Below are positions 24,265 through 31,819 of a stretch of 64,000 nt of DNA, piece after piece. The translations under genes and the position numbers were made by a program. This DNA is from Heterorhizobium halophytocola (GTDB lineage: Bacteria; Pseudomonadota; Alphaproteobacteria; Rhizobiales; Rhizobiaceae): positions 117,194 to 181,193 of the forward strand of contig NZ_JAGGJU010000014.1 in assembly GCF_017873095.1 (NCBI RefSeq). The letters are read 5' to 3'. The notes below the pieces were generated by a model, which was given only the letters and a program-made list of their open reading frames with translations, made no database searches and was not told where the DNA came from. Within the stretch, counting starts at the first letter, position 1, and each line of letters begins with the position of its first letter.

Positions 24265-25119
24265 TCAGGTCTTCACGACCTTCTGGGTCTGGCTGCCGAG
24301 GCCTTCGATCCCGAGTGTCATCGTCTCGCCGCCCTTCAGGTAGATCGGCGGCTTGAAGCCCATGCCGACGCCGGGCGGCGTGCCGGTCGAGATCACGTCG
24401 CCCGGCTGCAGTGACATGAAGCGGCTGACATAGGAGATAATGTGCGCGACGTTGAAGACCATGGTGGCGGTCGAGCCGTTCTGGCGCTTCTCGCCATCGA
24501 CGTCGAGCCACATCTTCAGATTGCCGACGTCGGCGATCTCGTCGGGCGTGACCAGCCAGGGGCCGATCGGGCCGAAGGTATCGCAGCCCTTGCCCTTGTC
24601 CCAGGTGCCGCCGCGCTCGATCTGGTATTCGCGCTCGGACACGTCGTTGATGACGCAGTAGCCGGCCACGTGCGAGAGCGCCTCGGCTTCCTCGATATAT
24701 TTGCCGCCCTTGCCGATGACGACGCCGAGTTCGACTTCCCAGTCGGTCTTGGTCGAGCCGCGCGGGATCTCCACGTCATCGTCGGGGCCGACAATGGCGG
24801 ACGTCCACTTGTTGAAGATCACGGGTTCCGACGGCACCGGCAGGTTGCTCTCGGCGGCATGGTCGGCATAGTTGAGGCCGATGCAGATGAACTTGCCGAC
24901 GCGCCCCACACAGGGACCGAGGCGCAGGTCGGCCTGCGGTGTGCCGTGCACGGCCGGCAGGGAGGACAGGTCGATCTCCTGCAGGCGCGCAATGCCCTCG
25001 GGTTCCAGCACGTCGCCGGCGATGTCGGCAACCACCGTCGACAGATCGCGGACATTTCCGTCACTGTCGAGCAGACCGGGTTTTTCCTGGCCCTTCGGGC
25101 CATAGCGAAGCAGTTTCAT
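24265..25119 (-). CDS. Fumarylacetoacetate hydrolase family enzyme, probable 2,4-diketo-3-deoxy-L-fuconate hydrolase
   Basis: 284 residues. The N-terminal subdomain starts MKLLRYGPKGQEKPG; the catalytic FAH domain follows from FICIGLNYADHA. Metal ligands E128-x-E130 (DWEVELGVVIG) and D159 (CVINDVSERE) are in place, and STGTPPGVGMGFKPP is the late family motif. Enzymes of this subgroup include ureidoglycolate lyase-like proteins and the diketo-deoxy-fuconate hydrolase that yields pyruvate and L-lactate. The neighbours (fucose dehydrogenase, lactonase, second SDR) favour the latter. Confidence 0.85.
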   Translation of the reverse strand: MKLLRYGPKGQEKPGLLDSDGNVRDLSTVVADIAGDVLEPEGIARLQEIDLSSLPAVHGTPQADLRLGPCVGRVGKFICIGLNYADHAAESNLPVPSEPVIFNKWTSAIVGPDDDVEIPRGSTKTDWEVELGVVIGKGGKYIEEAEALSHVAGYCVINDVSEREYQIERGGTWDKGKGCDTFGPIGPWLVTPDEIADVGNLKMWLDVDGEKRQNGSTATMVFNVAHIISYVSRFMSLQPGDVISTGTPPGVGMGFKPPIYLKGGETMTLGIEGLGSQTQKVVKT

Positions 25120-25180
25120 CGGGTCTCTCTCTGTCTTGCGTCCCGGGACGTTCGGCGCCCCGGGACAGGTTGATCAGGTC

Positions 25181-26128
25181 TCAGTCGTACAGGACGGCTG
25201 CGATCTTGGGATCATCGATATTGGACTTGTCGTAGTAGTAGAAGCCCGTGTCGATGTTCTTTTCCACCGTCTCGCCCTTGGCCGCGGCGATGGCGGCCTT
25301 GACCGTCTCGTAGCCGATGCCGACCGGGTTCTGGGTGATGGCGCCCGCCATCAGGCCATCCTTGATCGCCTGCTTCTGGGCAGCGCCGGAATCGTATCCG
25401 ATGATCACGACGTCCTTGCGGCCGCTTTCCTTGACGCCATTGACGACGCCGATGGCAGAGCCCTCATTGGACCCGAAAATGCCTTTCAGGTCGGGGTTGG
25501 CCTGCAGGATCGACTTGGTGATTTCCGTCGACTGCAACTGGTCGCCGGCACCATACTGGATCGAGACGATCTCGATCTTGGGATGGGCTTCCTTGATCCG
25601 GTTGACGAAACCGTCGCGGCGATCAATGCCGGTGCGGGAGGTCTGGTCGTGCACGACGAGGGCTACCTTGCCCTCGTCGCCGATCAGATCAGCCATCTTG
25701 TCGGCGGCAAGGGCTGCGGCAGCGATGTTGTCGGTCGCGGCAGTCGCCATCGGAATGTCGCTGTCAACGCCGGAGTCGAAGGCGATGATCGGAATATTCT
25801 GTTCCTGCGCCTTGCGCAGCAGCGGGATTGCCGCCTGGCTGTCGAGAGCGGCAAAGCCGATCGCGGCCGGCTTCTTGGCAAGAGCTGCCGACAGCATGTC
25901 GATCTGCTTGTCGACCATGGTCTCGTTGTCGGGACCCTCGAAAGTCACCTCGACATCGAATTCCTTGGCGGCCTTGTCGGCGCCCGCCTTGACGGCCTGC
26001 CAGAACTGGTGCTGGAAGCCCTTCGAGATCAGCGGAATATACATCTTGTCCTGGGCCTGTGCGATGCCCGTGGCCGACAGAAGTGCAAGTGCACTCGCCG
26101 CGCCGATCAGTGTCCGTCTGGTGAACAT
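25181..26128 (-). CDS. Sugar ABC transporter substrate-binding protein (probable L-fucose)
   Basis: 315 residues. MFTRRTLIGAASALALLS is a signal peptide with cleavage near AQA-Q. The mature part is a ribose/galactose-class binding protein: KGFQHQFWQAVKAGADKAA, ALDSQAAIPLLRKAQEQNIPIIAFDSGVDS, ATDNIAAAALAADKM, and GYDSGAAQKQAIKDG, where the conserved Asp and Arg/Asn positions contact pyranoses. The ATG at 26128 follows AAGGAGGAG, stronger than the ATG at 26149. It is in the middle of the fucose operon, 61 bp before the hydrolase, so L-fucose is the likely ligand, but the specificity is inferred from context. Confidence 0.88.
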   Translation of the reverse strand: MFTRRTLIGAASALALLSATGIAQAQDKMYIPLISKGFQHQFWQAVKAGADKAAKEFDVEVTFEGPDNETMVDKQIDMLSAALAKKPAAIGFAALDSQAAIPLLRKAQEQNIPIIAFDSGVDSDIPMATAATDNIAAAALAADKMADLIGDEGKVALVVHDQTSRTGIDRRDGFVNRIKEAHPKIEIVSIQYGAGDQLQSTEITKSILQANPDLKGIFGSNEGSAIGVVNGVKESGRKDVVIIGYDSGAAQKQAIKDGLMAGAITQNPVGIGYETVKAAIAAAKGETVEKNIDTGFYYYDKSNIDDPKIAAVLYD

Positions 26129-26167
26129 GGTCTCCTCCTTGGTGTTCACGTTGACTGTTCCTCCCGG

Positions 26168-26198
26168 GCCGGGCGCCTCTTTTGGCAGCGTCCGGCCA
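26168..26198 (-). other. Intercistronic stem-loop between permease and binding-protein genes
   Basis: On the minus-strand transcript, GGCCGG then CGC pair with GCG then CCGGCC across one mismatch, with an 11-nt A-rich loop. It lies between the permease stop (26214) and the binding-protein start (26128). There is no T-run, so it looks like an mRNA-stabilising hairpin rather than a terminator. Confidence 0.5.
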
Positions 26199-26213
26199 AG
26201 CCTTGCAGCCTCC

Positions 26214-27218
26214 TCAGGCCCTGCGTCGCCGCATCATGTCGGCATAGACGGCGATGATGATGATCGAGCCGGTCAGCACCGTCTGCCATTCCTGCGCGAC
26301 CGACAGGATGCGCAGTCCGTTCAGCAGCACCGACATGATCAGCGCCCCGATGATGGTGCCGAGAACCGTGCCGCGTCCGCCCGACAGCGAGGTGCCACCA
26401 ATGACGACGGCTGCGATAGCGTCGAGTTCATAGCCCTGGCCAAGTGCCGGTTGCGCCGAGTTGAGCCTGGAGGCGATCAGCAGGCCGGCAATGCCGCAGA
26501 TCGCCCCGGCCAATGCGTAGATGCCGATCTTCCAGGCGTCGGTGTTGACGCCAGACAGGCGCACCGCCTCCTCGTTGGAGCCGAGCGCGAAGCAGTAGCG
26601 GCCAAGCACGGTGCGTCCCAGGATATAGGCGGCGGCGGCTGCGACCAGAAACAGGATGAGCACGCCGTTCGGGATCGGCAGCGAGGGGAAGACGGAGCCG
26701 ATCAGCGAGCCGGTCGAAATCACCGGGAAAGACGGCGTGTCGTTGAAATAGATCGGCTTGGTGCCGGATATGACCAGCGACAGGCCTTTCAGGATCAGCA
26801 TCATGCCGAGCGTGGCGATGAAGGGCGGGATCTTCATCTTGGCGATCAGCGTGCCGGAGATCGTGCCGGACAGCGCACCGGTCAGAAGGGCGGCGGCAAT
26901 GCCGAGTGGCAGGGGCATGCCCAGATAGGTGAGGACCACACCGGCCATGACCGCACAGAAGGTCATCAGTGTGCCGACGGACAGATCGATGCCGCCGGTG
27001 ATGATGACGAGTGTCGCTGCGATCGCCAGCACGCCATTGACGCTGGTCGCCTGCAGGATGGCGATCATGTTCGACATCTGCATGAAATTGGGCGAGGCGA
27101 GGCTGAAGACGATTATCAGCACGACGAGGCTGGCGAAGGCGAGCAGCTTTTGATGGGCCTGGCTCGCCTTCAGCCATGCGGCGGCAGAGGACGTGCCGTT
27201 TGCGGGGGTGGCGGTCAT
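26214..27218 (-). CDS. Sugar ABC transporter permease (RbsC/AraH class)
   Basis: 334 residues, about 8-10 membrane segments. GGIDLSVGTLMTFCAVMAG is the conserved loop facing the ATPase; LGSNEEAVRLSGVNT and AAVVIGGTSLSGGRGTVLGTIIGALIM are the C-terminal family signatures. I chose the ATG at 27218 (MTATPANG), which overlaps the ATPase stop as ATGA. It works with the ATPase at 27215-28732 and the binding protein at 25181-26128. Confidence 0.92.
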   Translation of the reverse strand: MTATPANGTSSAAAWLKASQAHQKLLAFASLVVLIIVFSLASPNFMQMSNMIAILQATSVNGVLAIAATLVIITGGIDLSVGTLMTFCAVMAGVVLTYLGMPLPLGIAAALLTGALSGTISGTLIAKMKIPPFIATLGMMLILKGLSLVISGTKPIYFNDTPSFPVISTGSLIGSVFPSLPIPNGVLILFLVAAAAAYILGRTVLGRYCFALGSNEEAVRLSGVNTDAWKIGIYALAGAICGIAGLLIASRLNSAQPALGQGYELDAIAAVVIGGTSLSGGRGTVLGTIIGALIMSVLLNGLRILSVAQEWQTVLTGSIIIIAVYADMMRRRRA

Positions 27219-28732
27219 GCGTGTTCCTCCGTCATGGCGTCCCGCAAGGTGGCGAGATGCATGATCTCCTCCTGGGTGGTGCCGGCTCCCCCCGGCAGAA
27301 TGCCTGTCAGCCGGCCCTCGCACATCACCGCAATGCGGTGCGACACGCGCAGGATTTCCGGCAGTTCCGAACTGATCACGATGATCGCCTTGCCGTCTGC
27401 GGCAAGGGCTGCAAGCAGCCGGTAGATCTCGCCCTTGGCGCCGACGTCGATGCCGCGGGTCGGTTCGTCGAAGATCAGGATGTCGCAGTCCCGCAGCAGC
27501 CATTTGGCGATGACCACCTTTTGCTGGTTGCCGCCCGACAACAGCTGGACCTCCTGGCGATCATCAGGTGTGCGGATGGCGAGGCGCTCGATATAGTCGT
27601 TCGCCGTCGCCTGCATGGCCTTCTCATCGAGACGACCGGCCATGTCGGTAAATTGCCCGAGACTCGCCATCGCGATATTGGCGCGCACATCCATGCCGAG
27701 TGCCAGGCCGAAATGCTTGCGGTCTTCCGAGAGATAACCGATGCCGGCGCGTACCGCATCCTTCGGCGTACCGATGGATACCGGCTTGCCATGGACGAAG
27801 ACCTCGCCGCTGTCCTTCGGATCGGCGCCGAAAATCGCGCGCGCGACCTCGGTCCGGCCGGCGCCCATCAGGCCGGCAAAGCCCAGGATTTCGCCGTGGC
27901 GGACCTCGAACGATACATCGCGGATGACGCGGCCGCGATTGAGGCCGCGCACGGACAGAGCAGTCTCGGCCGTGTCGAGATCCGGGATCGTGACTGTCTC
28001 CTCCTTCAGCGCCCGGCCGACCATCATCGAGATGATCGTCGACACGGGCGTATCGGCCGCTTCGACGGTCACGACATATTCTCCGTCACGCATGACGGTG
28101 ACGCGGTCGGCAATCCGCTTCAACTCGTCCATCTTGTGGGAGATGTAGATGATGCCGACGCCTTCCGACTTCAGCCGGCCGATAATGGCGAAGAGTTCCG
28201 AGACCTCGGCATCGGTCAGGGCCGCCGTCGGCTCGTCCATGATCAGGATGCGCGAGCGGTTGGAGAGCGCCTTGGCGATCTCGATCATCTGCTGGCGGGC
28301 GATCGTCAGCTCGGCCACGATCGTCTTCGGATCGAGCTTCATGTGCATCGAGCCCAGCAGTTCGCCGGCCTGACGGTTCAGCTCACGCTCGTCCAGCCTG
28401 CCGAAGGATCGGCGTGGCTCTTTGCCGATCAGGATGTTCTGCCCCACGGTCAGGTCATTCATCAGGGAGAGCTCCTGGTGAATGATGCCGATGCCGTGTG
28501 CCTGCGCGGCCTTCGGGCCGGACAGCTCGATCGGCTGGCCGTCGATCTCGACCGTGCCGTCATCCGGGCGGTAGATGCCGGAGAGGATCTTCATCAGGGT
28601 GGATTTGCCGGCGCCGTTCTCGCCCATCAGCGCGTGCACTTCGCCGCGCTTCAGGTCGAACTGCGCCTGCTTCAGGGCGTGGACGCCGGGAAAGCGTTTC
28701 TCGATGCCGGTCATGCGCACAAGTTCGGTCAT
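27215..28732 (-). CDS. Sugar ABC transporter ATP-binding protein (RbsA class)
   Basis: 505 residues, two fused ABC domains. The first has GENGAGKSTLMKIL, LTIARQQMIEIAKAL and ILIMDEPTAAL; the second has GLMGAGRTEVARA in place of Walker A, LSGGNQQKVVIAKWL and ILIFDEPTRGIDVGAK. This is the standard arrangement of ribose-type sugar importers. It overlaps by 4 bp (ATGA) with both the lactonase stop upstream and the permease start downstream. Confidence 0.93.
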   Translation of the reverse strand: MTELVRMTGIEKRFPGVHALKQAQFDLKRGEVHALMGENGAGKSTLMKILSGIYRPDDGTVEIDGQPIELSGPKAAQAHGIGIIHQELSLMNDLTVGQNILIGKEPRRSFGRLDERELNRQAGELLGSMHMKLDPKTIVAELTIARQQMIEIAKALSNRSRILIMDEPTAALTDAEVSELFAIIGRLKSEGVGIIYISHKMDELKRIADRVTVMRDGEYVVTVEAADTPVSTIISMMVGRALKEETVTIPDLDTAETALSVRGLNRGRVIRDVSFEVRHGEILGFAGLMGAGRTEVARAIFGADPKDSGEVFVHGKPVSIGTPKDAVRAGIGYLSEDRKHFGLALGMDVRANIAMASLGQFTDMAGRLDEKAMQATANDYIERLAIRTPDDRQEVQLLSGGNQQKVVIAKWLLRDCDILIFDEPTRGIDVGAKGEIYRLLAALAADGKAIIVISSELPEILRVSHRIAVMCEGRLTGILPGGAGTTQEEIMHLATLRDAMTEEHA

Positions 28733-29610
28733 GTCGCGGCTCCCTTCAGGTCGTAGAAGCGCTCGGCATTGCCGCCGAGAATAGCGCGGCGATCGGTAGC
28801 GTCCAGATCGCCGAGCAGCCGGTCGGTCAGGTCCGCCCAGAAGTCATAAGAGGCAGCGAGCCTCAGGACCGGCCAGTCGGAACCCCAGACCAGCCGGGTC
28901 GGACCGAACCAGCGGAGGAGATCGTCAAACAGAGGCTGCAGGACGGCAAGCGCGGTGTTGATCTCACGACATTGGGCCGGGTCCATTTCGGTCAATAGGC
29001 CGGAGAGTTTGCAGTGAACGTGCGGGAAGGCGGCCAGCCGCTGCATCCCGGAGCGCCAGAGATCATGCCGATGATCGTTCCCACCGGCCGACAGTGGCGG
29101 CTTGGCGGCATGGTCTATGATCACTTGGAGATCCGGATGACGCTCGACGAAACGGGCGAGCGGATCGAGATGCCGCGGCAGCACAAGCGCGTCGAGGCGA
29201 AGGCCATGTTCGACCATCGCGGAGATGGCGTTCGGCTGCGGCGCGGTGAGGATCCAGTCGTCCTGCCCGAGATCCTGCAGCATCGGGCGCAGCCCCTTGA
29301 GCTTGCGCGCGCGAGCGAGCGTGGTGATCCGTGTTGCAGCGTCCGGCGCGGAGAGATCGGTCCAGCCGACAACGCCGGCGATCTCGGGGTGGCCGTCTGC
29401 CAATGACAGGAGAAAGGCGGTTTCCGCATCGGTTGGGGCTGCCTGGACGACGACAAGCCGCTCACGGCCGGCATCGGCCAGGGACGTTGCGATATCTTCG
29501 GGGCCGAAATCGCGACAGATGGGCGCGAGCCCCGGATCGTCGGCGCGCAGCCATCCGTAATCCCCGCGTTGCAGAGACCAGAAATGACAGTGGGCGTCGA
29601 TCTGGCTCAT
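28729..29610 (-). CDS. Amidohydrolase-family lactonase, probable L-fucono-1,5-lactonase
   Basis: 293 residues of the COG3618 family (metal-dependent TIM-barrel). The N-terminal IDAHCHFWSL is the H-x-H metal site, with further conserved VIIDHAAKPPL (His), HCKLSGLLTE and VWGSDWPVL (Asp). Characterised members hydrolyse L-fucono-1,5-lactone, L-rhamnono-lactone or pyrone dicarboxylate. Position within the fucose operon suggests fuconolactonase. There are two candidate starts, 29616 (MRMSQ) and 29610 (MSQIDAH); GAGG is 8 nt before the latter but only 2 nt before the former, which favours 29610. Confidence 0.85.
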   Translation of the reverse strand: MSQIDAHCHFWSLQRGDYGWLRADDPGLAPICRDFGPEDIATSLADAGRERLVVVQAAPTDAETAFLLSLADGHPEIAGVVGWTDLSAPDAATRITTLARARKLKGLRPMLQDLGQDDWILTAPQPNAISAMVEHGLRLDALVLPRHLDPLARFVERHPDLQVIIDHAAKPPLSAGGNDHRHDLWRSGMQRLAAFPHVHCKLSGLLTEMDPAQCREINTALAVLQPLFDDLLRWFGPTRLVWGSDWPVLRLAASYDFWADLTDRLLGDLDATDRRAILGGNAERFYDLKGAAT

Positions 29611-29620
29611 CCGCATCGCC

Positions 29621-30373
29621 TCAGATGGTGACGCCGCCATCGACCAGGACGGCCTGGCCGCTGACGAAGCGCGATTCATCGGAAAGGAGATAGACGACGA
29701 GAGGTGTGATGTCGTCGACGGTTGCCAGCCGTCCCATCGGCTGGCGGGCGATGAAATCCTTCTCCGCCTGCACGGGATCGGGGGAGGAATCGATCCGGCC
29801 CCGGAGCGAGGGCGTGTCGACGGTTCCGGGACAAAGTGCATTGCAGCGCACGCCCTGTTTGACGAAATCGGCTGCGATAGACTTTGTCAGGCCGATCACC
29901 GCCGCCTTGGTCGCGCCATAGGCCATGCGGTTGGGGAAGCCCTTGATCGAGGATGCCATGCTGGCCATGTTGAGGATCGAGACCGAACCCTTGTCGGCGG
30001 CCCTCTCCAGCATGGCGGGAAGGAAGGCCTTGTTCATCCGGAACATCGCCTTGACGTTCAGGTCGAAACTGAAATCCCAGTCCTTGTCGGAGCAATCAAG
30101 TATGGTGCCGCCATGAACGAAGCCGGCGCAATTGAACAGGCCGTCGATGGCACCGATCTCGCCGGCGAACGCGGTGATCGCATCGGCGTCGGTGACATCC
30201 AGGATCCGTGTTTCGATCCTGTCGCCCGATTCTTGCGGCAGCGATGCCAAGGCTTCGGCATTGATATCGGTCGCGATCACGGTTGCGCCTTCGCGCGCGC
30301 AGGCAAGCGCGCTTGCACGACCGATGCCTTGTCCGGCCGCCGTGACGACGACCCTCTTTCCTCCCAGACGCAT
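29621..30373 (-). CDS. SDR dehydrogenase, probable 2-keto-3-deoxy-L-fuconate dehydrogenase
   Basis: 250 residues. TAAGQGIGRASAL is the cofactor loop (with Ala replacing the usual first Gly), DIN at the end of strand 2 indicates NAD preference, and YGATK gives the catalytic Tyr and Lys. FNCAGFVHGGTILDCSDKDWDFSFDLNV and NALCPGTVDTPSL strongly resemble the DHRS6/BDH2-like group, to which 2-keto-3-deoxy-fuconate 4-dehydrogenases belong. It would form 2,4-diketo-3-deoxy-L-fuconate for the hydrolase at 24265-25119. It is first in the fucose operon; the ATG at 30373 has GGGAGGAG upstream. Confidence 0.86.
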   Translation of the reverse strand: MRLGGKRVVVTAAGQGIGRASALACAREGATVIATDINAEALASLPQESGDRIETRILDVTDADAITAFAGEIGAIDGLFNCAGFVHGGTILDCSDKDWDFSFDLNVKAMFRMNKAFLPAMLERAADKGSVSILNMASMASSIKGFPNRMAYGATKAAVIGLTKSIAADFVKQGVRCNALCPGTVDTPSLRGRIDSSPDPVQAEKDFIARQPMGRLATVDDITPLVVYLLSDESRFVSGQAVLVDGGVTI

Positions 30374-30412
30374 AGTTACTCCTCCCATGCATCCCGCACC
30401 GAAATGCGATCT

Positions 30413-30445
30413 GTTTACATGTGAACAGCATATTCAAAAATGAAT
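30413..30445. promoter_or_regulatory. Two palindromes in the fucose operon-iclR divergent promoter, candidate IclR operators
   Basis: The 201-bp gap 30374-30574 has GTTTACATGTGAAC (30413-30426, one mismatch per arm) and, 5 bp later, ATTCA-AAAA-TGAAT (30432-30445, perfect arms). Both lie 40-75 bp upstream of the fucose operon start, where IclR-type binding would block or activate transcription. Which of the two, if either, is used is unknown. Confidence 0.42.
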
Positions 30446-30574
30446 TGACGTGACAAGCGACAATCTGGGCTAATTGCAGAAATTCCGAACGGGCCTGCCC
30501 GATCGACATGCCTGATAGACAGGAGGGCGATCTGGCGATCAGTTGAGGGGGCCGGAAAGTCGGAAGGAGGGAAA

Positions 30575-31342
30575 GTGAACGATCAGGCTGACAAGGGTCT
30601 CGACCGCTACCGTGCGCCGGCGCTCGACAAGGGGCTGGATATCCTGGAGCTTCTGGCCGATGCGCCGAAGGGCCTAACCCGGTCGGAGCTGGTTAAGGCC
30701 ATGGGCCGGAGTCCCTCGGAAATCTACCGCATGCTGGAGCGACTTGTGGCACGCAGCTATGTGGCCCGCTCGCCCGAAGGGGACCGTTACGAACTGACGA
30801 TGAAGCTGTTCGTGCTTGCCCATCGCCATACGCCCGTGCGCCGCATCGTCTCGCAGGCGACACCCCTGATGGACGCTTTCGCCCGCCGGACCCACCAGTC
30901 CTGTCAGCTGGTGATTTCCGAACATGGCACGGCGACCGTGGTGGCCCAGGCAAGTCCGCCGGATCTCTGGGAGTTCAAGGTGCGCGTCGGTGCCGAGCTC
31001 GACCCGTTGACCACCAGTTCAGGCCTGACCCTCTTGGCCTTCCAGGAGCCGGAACGCCGGCAGCAGACACTGGCAGTCTGGCGCGGTGGCGAGATGGCGG
31101 CGCGCCTGCAGGCGGTCGAAGCGGAACTCGAAACCATCCGGGCCCAGGGCTATCGCATCGGCGAAAGCCAGCAGTTGCGGGGCTTGAAGGATATCTCCAC
31201 ACCGATCATCGATCAGAACGGCGAGGCCCTCGCGGTGATCACCTGTCCGTTCACCGAGCGGCTCGACCTTCCGGAACTCAGCGATCCGCAGGATGTGTTG
31301 CGACAGTTGAGAGAGATGGCAGAAAGCCTGTCACTCCGCTGA
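30575..31342 (+). CDS. IclR-family transcriptional regulator of the fucose cluster
   Basis: 255 residues. The N-terminal winged helix (APALDKGLDILELLADAPKGLTRSELVKAMGRSPSEIYRMLERL) and the C-terminal ligand domain (SQATPLMDAFARRTHQSCQLVI, TSSGLTLLAF) are typical IclR. It starts with GTG at 30575, preceded by GGAAGGAGGG. It is divergent from the fucose operon, so it most likely senses fucose or an intermediate. It abuts the convergent mutarotase gene with no gap. Confidence 0.9.
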   Translation: MNDQADKGLDRYRAPALDKGLDILELLADAPKGLTRSELVKAMGRSPSEIYRMLERLVARSYVARSPEGDRYELTMKLFVLAHRHTPVRRIVSQATPLMDAFARRTHQSCQLVISEHGTATVVAQASPPDLWEFKVRVGAELDPLTTSSGLTLLAFQEPERRQQTLAVWRGGEMAARLQAVEAELETIRAQGYRIGESQQLRGLKDISTPIIDQNGEALAVITCPFTERLDLPELSDPQDVLRQLREMAESLSLR

Positions 31343-31783
31343 TCAGCCGTCGGGGGAGATCACGCCCTTGCGCAGGATGAAATTGCCGTAGAGCCGGGTT
31401 TCGTCGGTCTGGACGATGGCATAGGCGGTGCGTGCGCGATCGTAGAACGCGAAGCGTTCGATGGCGATCGAGGTAAAGCCCTGCTCGGCGAACATCGGTG
31501 CGGCTTCCTGGACGATCGGTGGAACCATGTCCGGCTTGCTGACCACTGCCATCGTCACGACGGGGCTGTCGCCGAAGGTGTCGAGCGGCATCAGGGAAAG
31601 CACGGCTTCCACCGCACGCAGGGCATCGCAATTCAGGTAGATCGGTTCGCCGAGGGCGGTTCTGCGGGCGTTCGAGGCGGACGGGAAATTGGCGTCGGCA
31701 ATCAGGATCTCGTCGCCATGTCCCATTTCCGCAAGTACTTTCAGGACGGTCGGCGTCAGCAGGCGGTCGATACCCTTCAGCAT
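31343..31783 (-). CDS. fucU: RbsD/FucU-family sugar mutarotase (L-fucose mutarotase)
   Basis: 146 residues, the usual FucU length. MLKGIDRLLTPTVLKVLAEMGHGDEILIADANFP contains the conserved His and Asp of the family's active site, and FYDRARTAYAIVQTDETRLYGNFILRKG carries the late Tyr/Asn positions. It interconverts anomers of L-fucose so that the dehydrogenase gets the right form. It is on the opposite side of iclR from the rest of the fucose genes and 36 bp downstream of ndvA, with GGAGGAG before its ATG, so it may be co-transcribed with ndvA. Confidence 0.88.
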   Translation of the reverse strand: MLKGIDRLLTPTVLKVLAEMGHGDEILIADANFPSASNARRTALGEPIYLNCDALRAVEAVLSLMPLDTFGDSPVVTMAVVSKPDMVPPIVQEAAPMFAEQGFTSIAIERFAFYDRARTAYAIVQTDETRLYGNFILRKGVISPDG

Positions 31784-31819
31784 GTGCAGTCTCCTCCGGA
31801 AGCGATGTTACGCCCCTCT

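Noticed and set aside
25317..27425. A 702-codon plus-strand frame across the fucose transporter genes
   Set aside because: It crosses three real minus-strand genes and their gaps and has Ser/Ala/Arg-rich low-complexity translation typical of a shadow frame.
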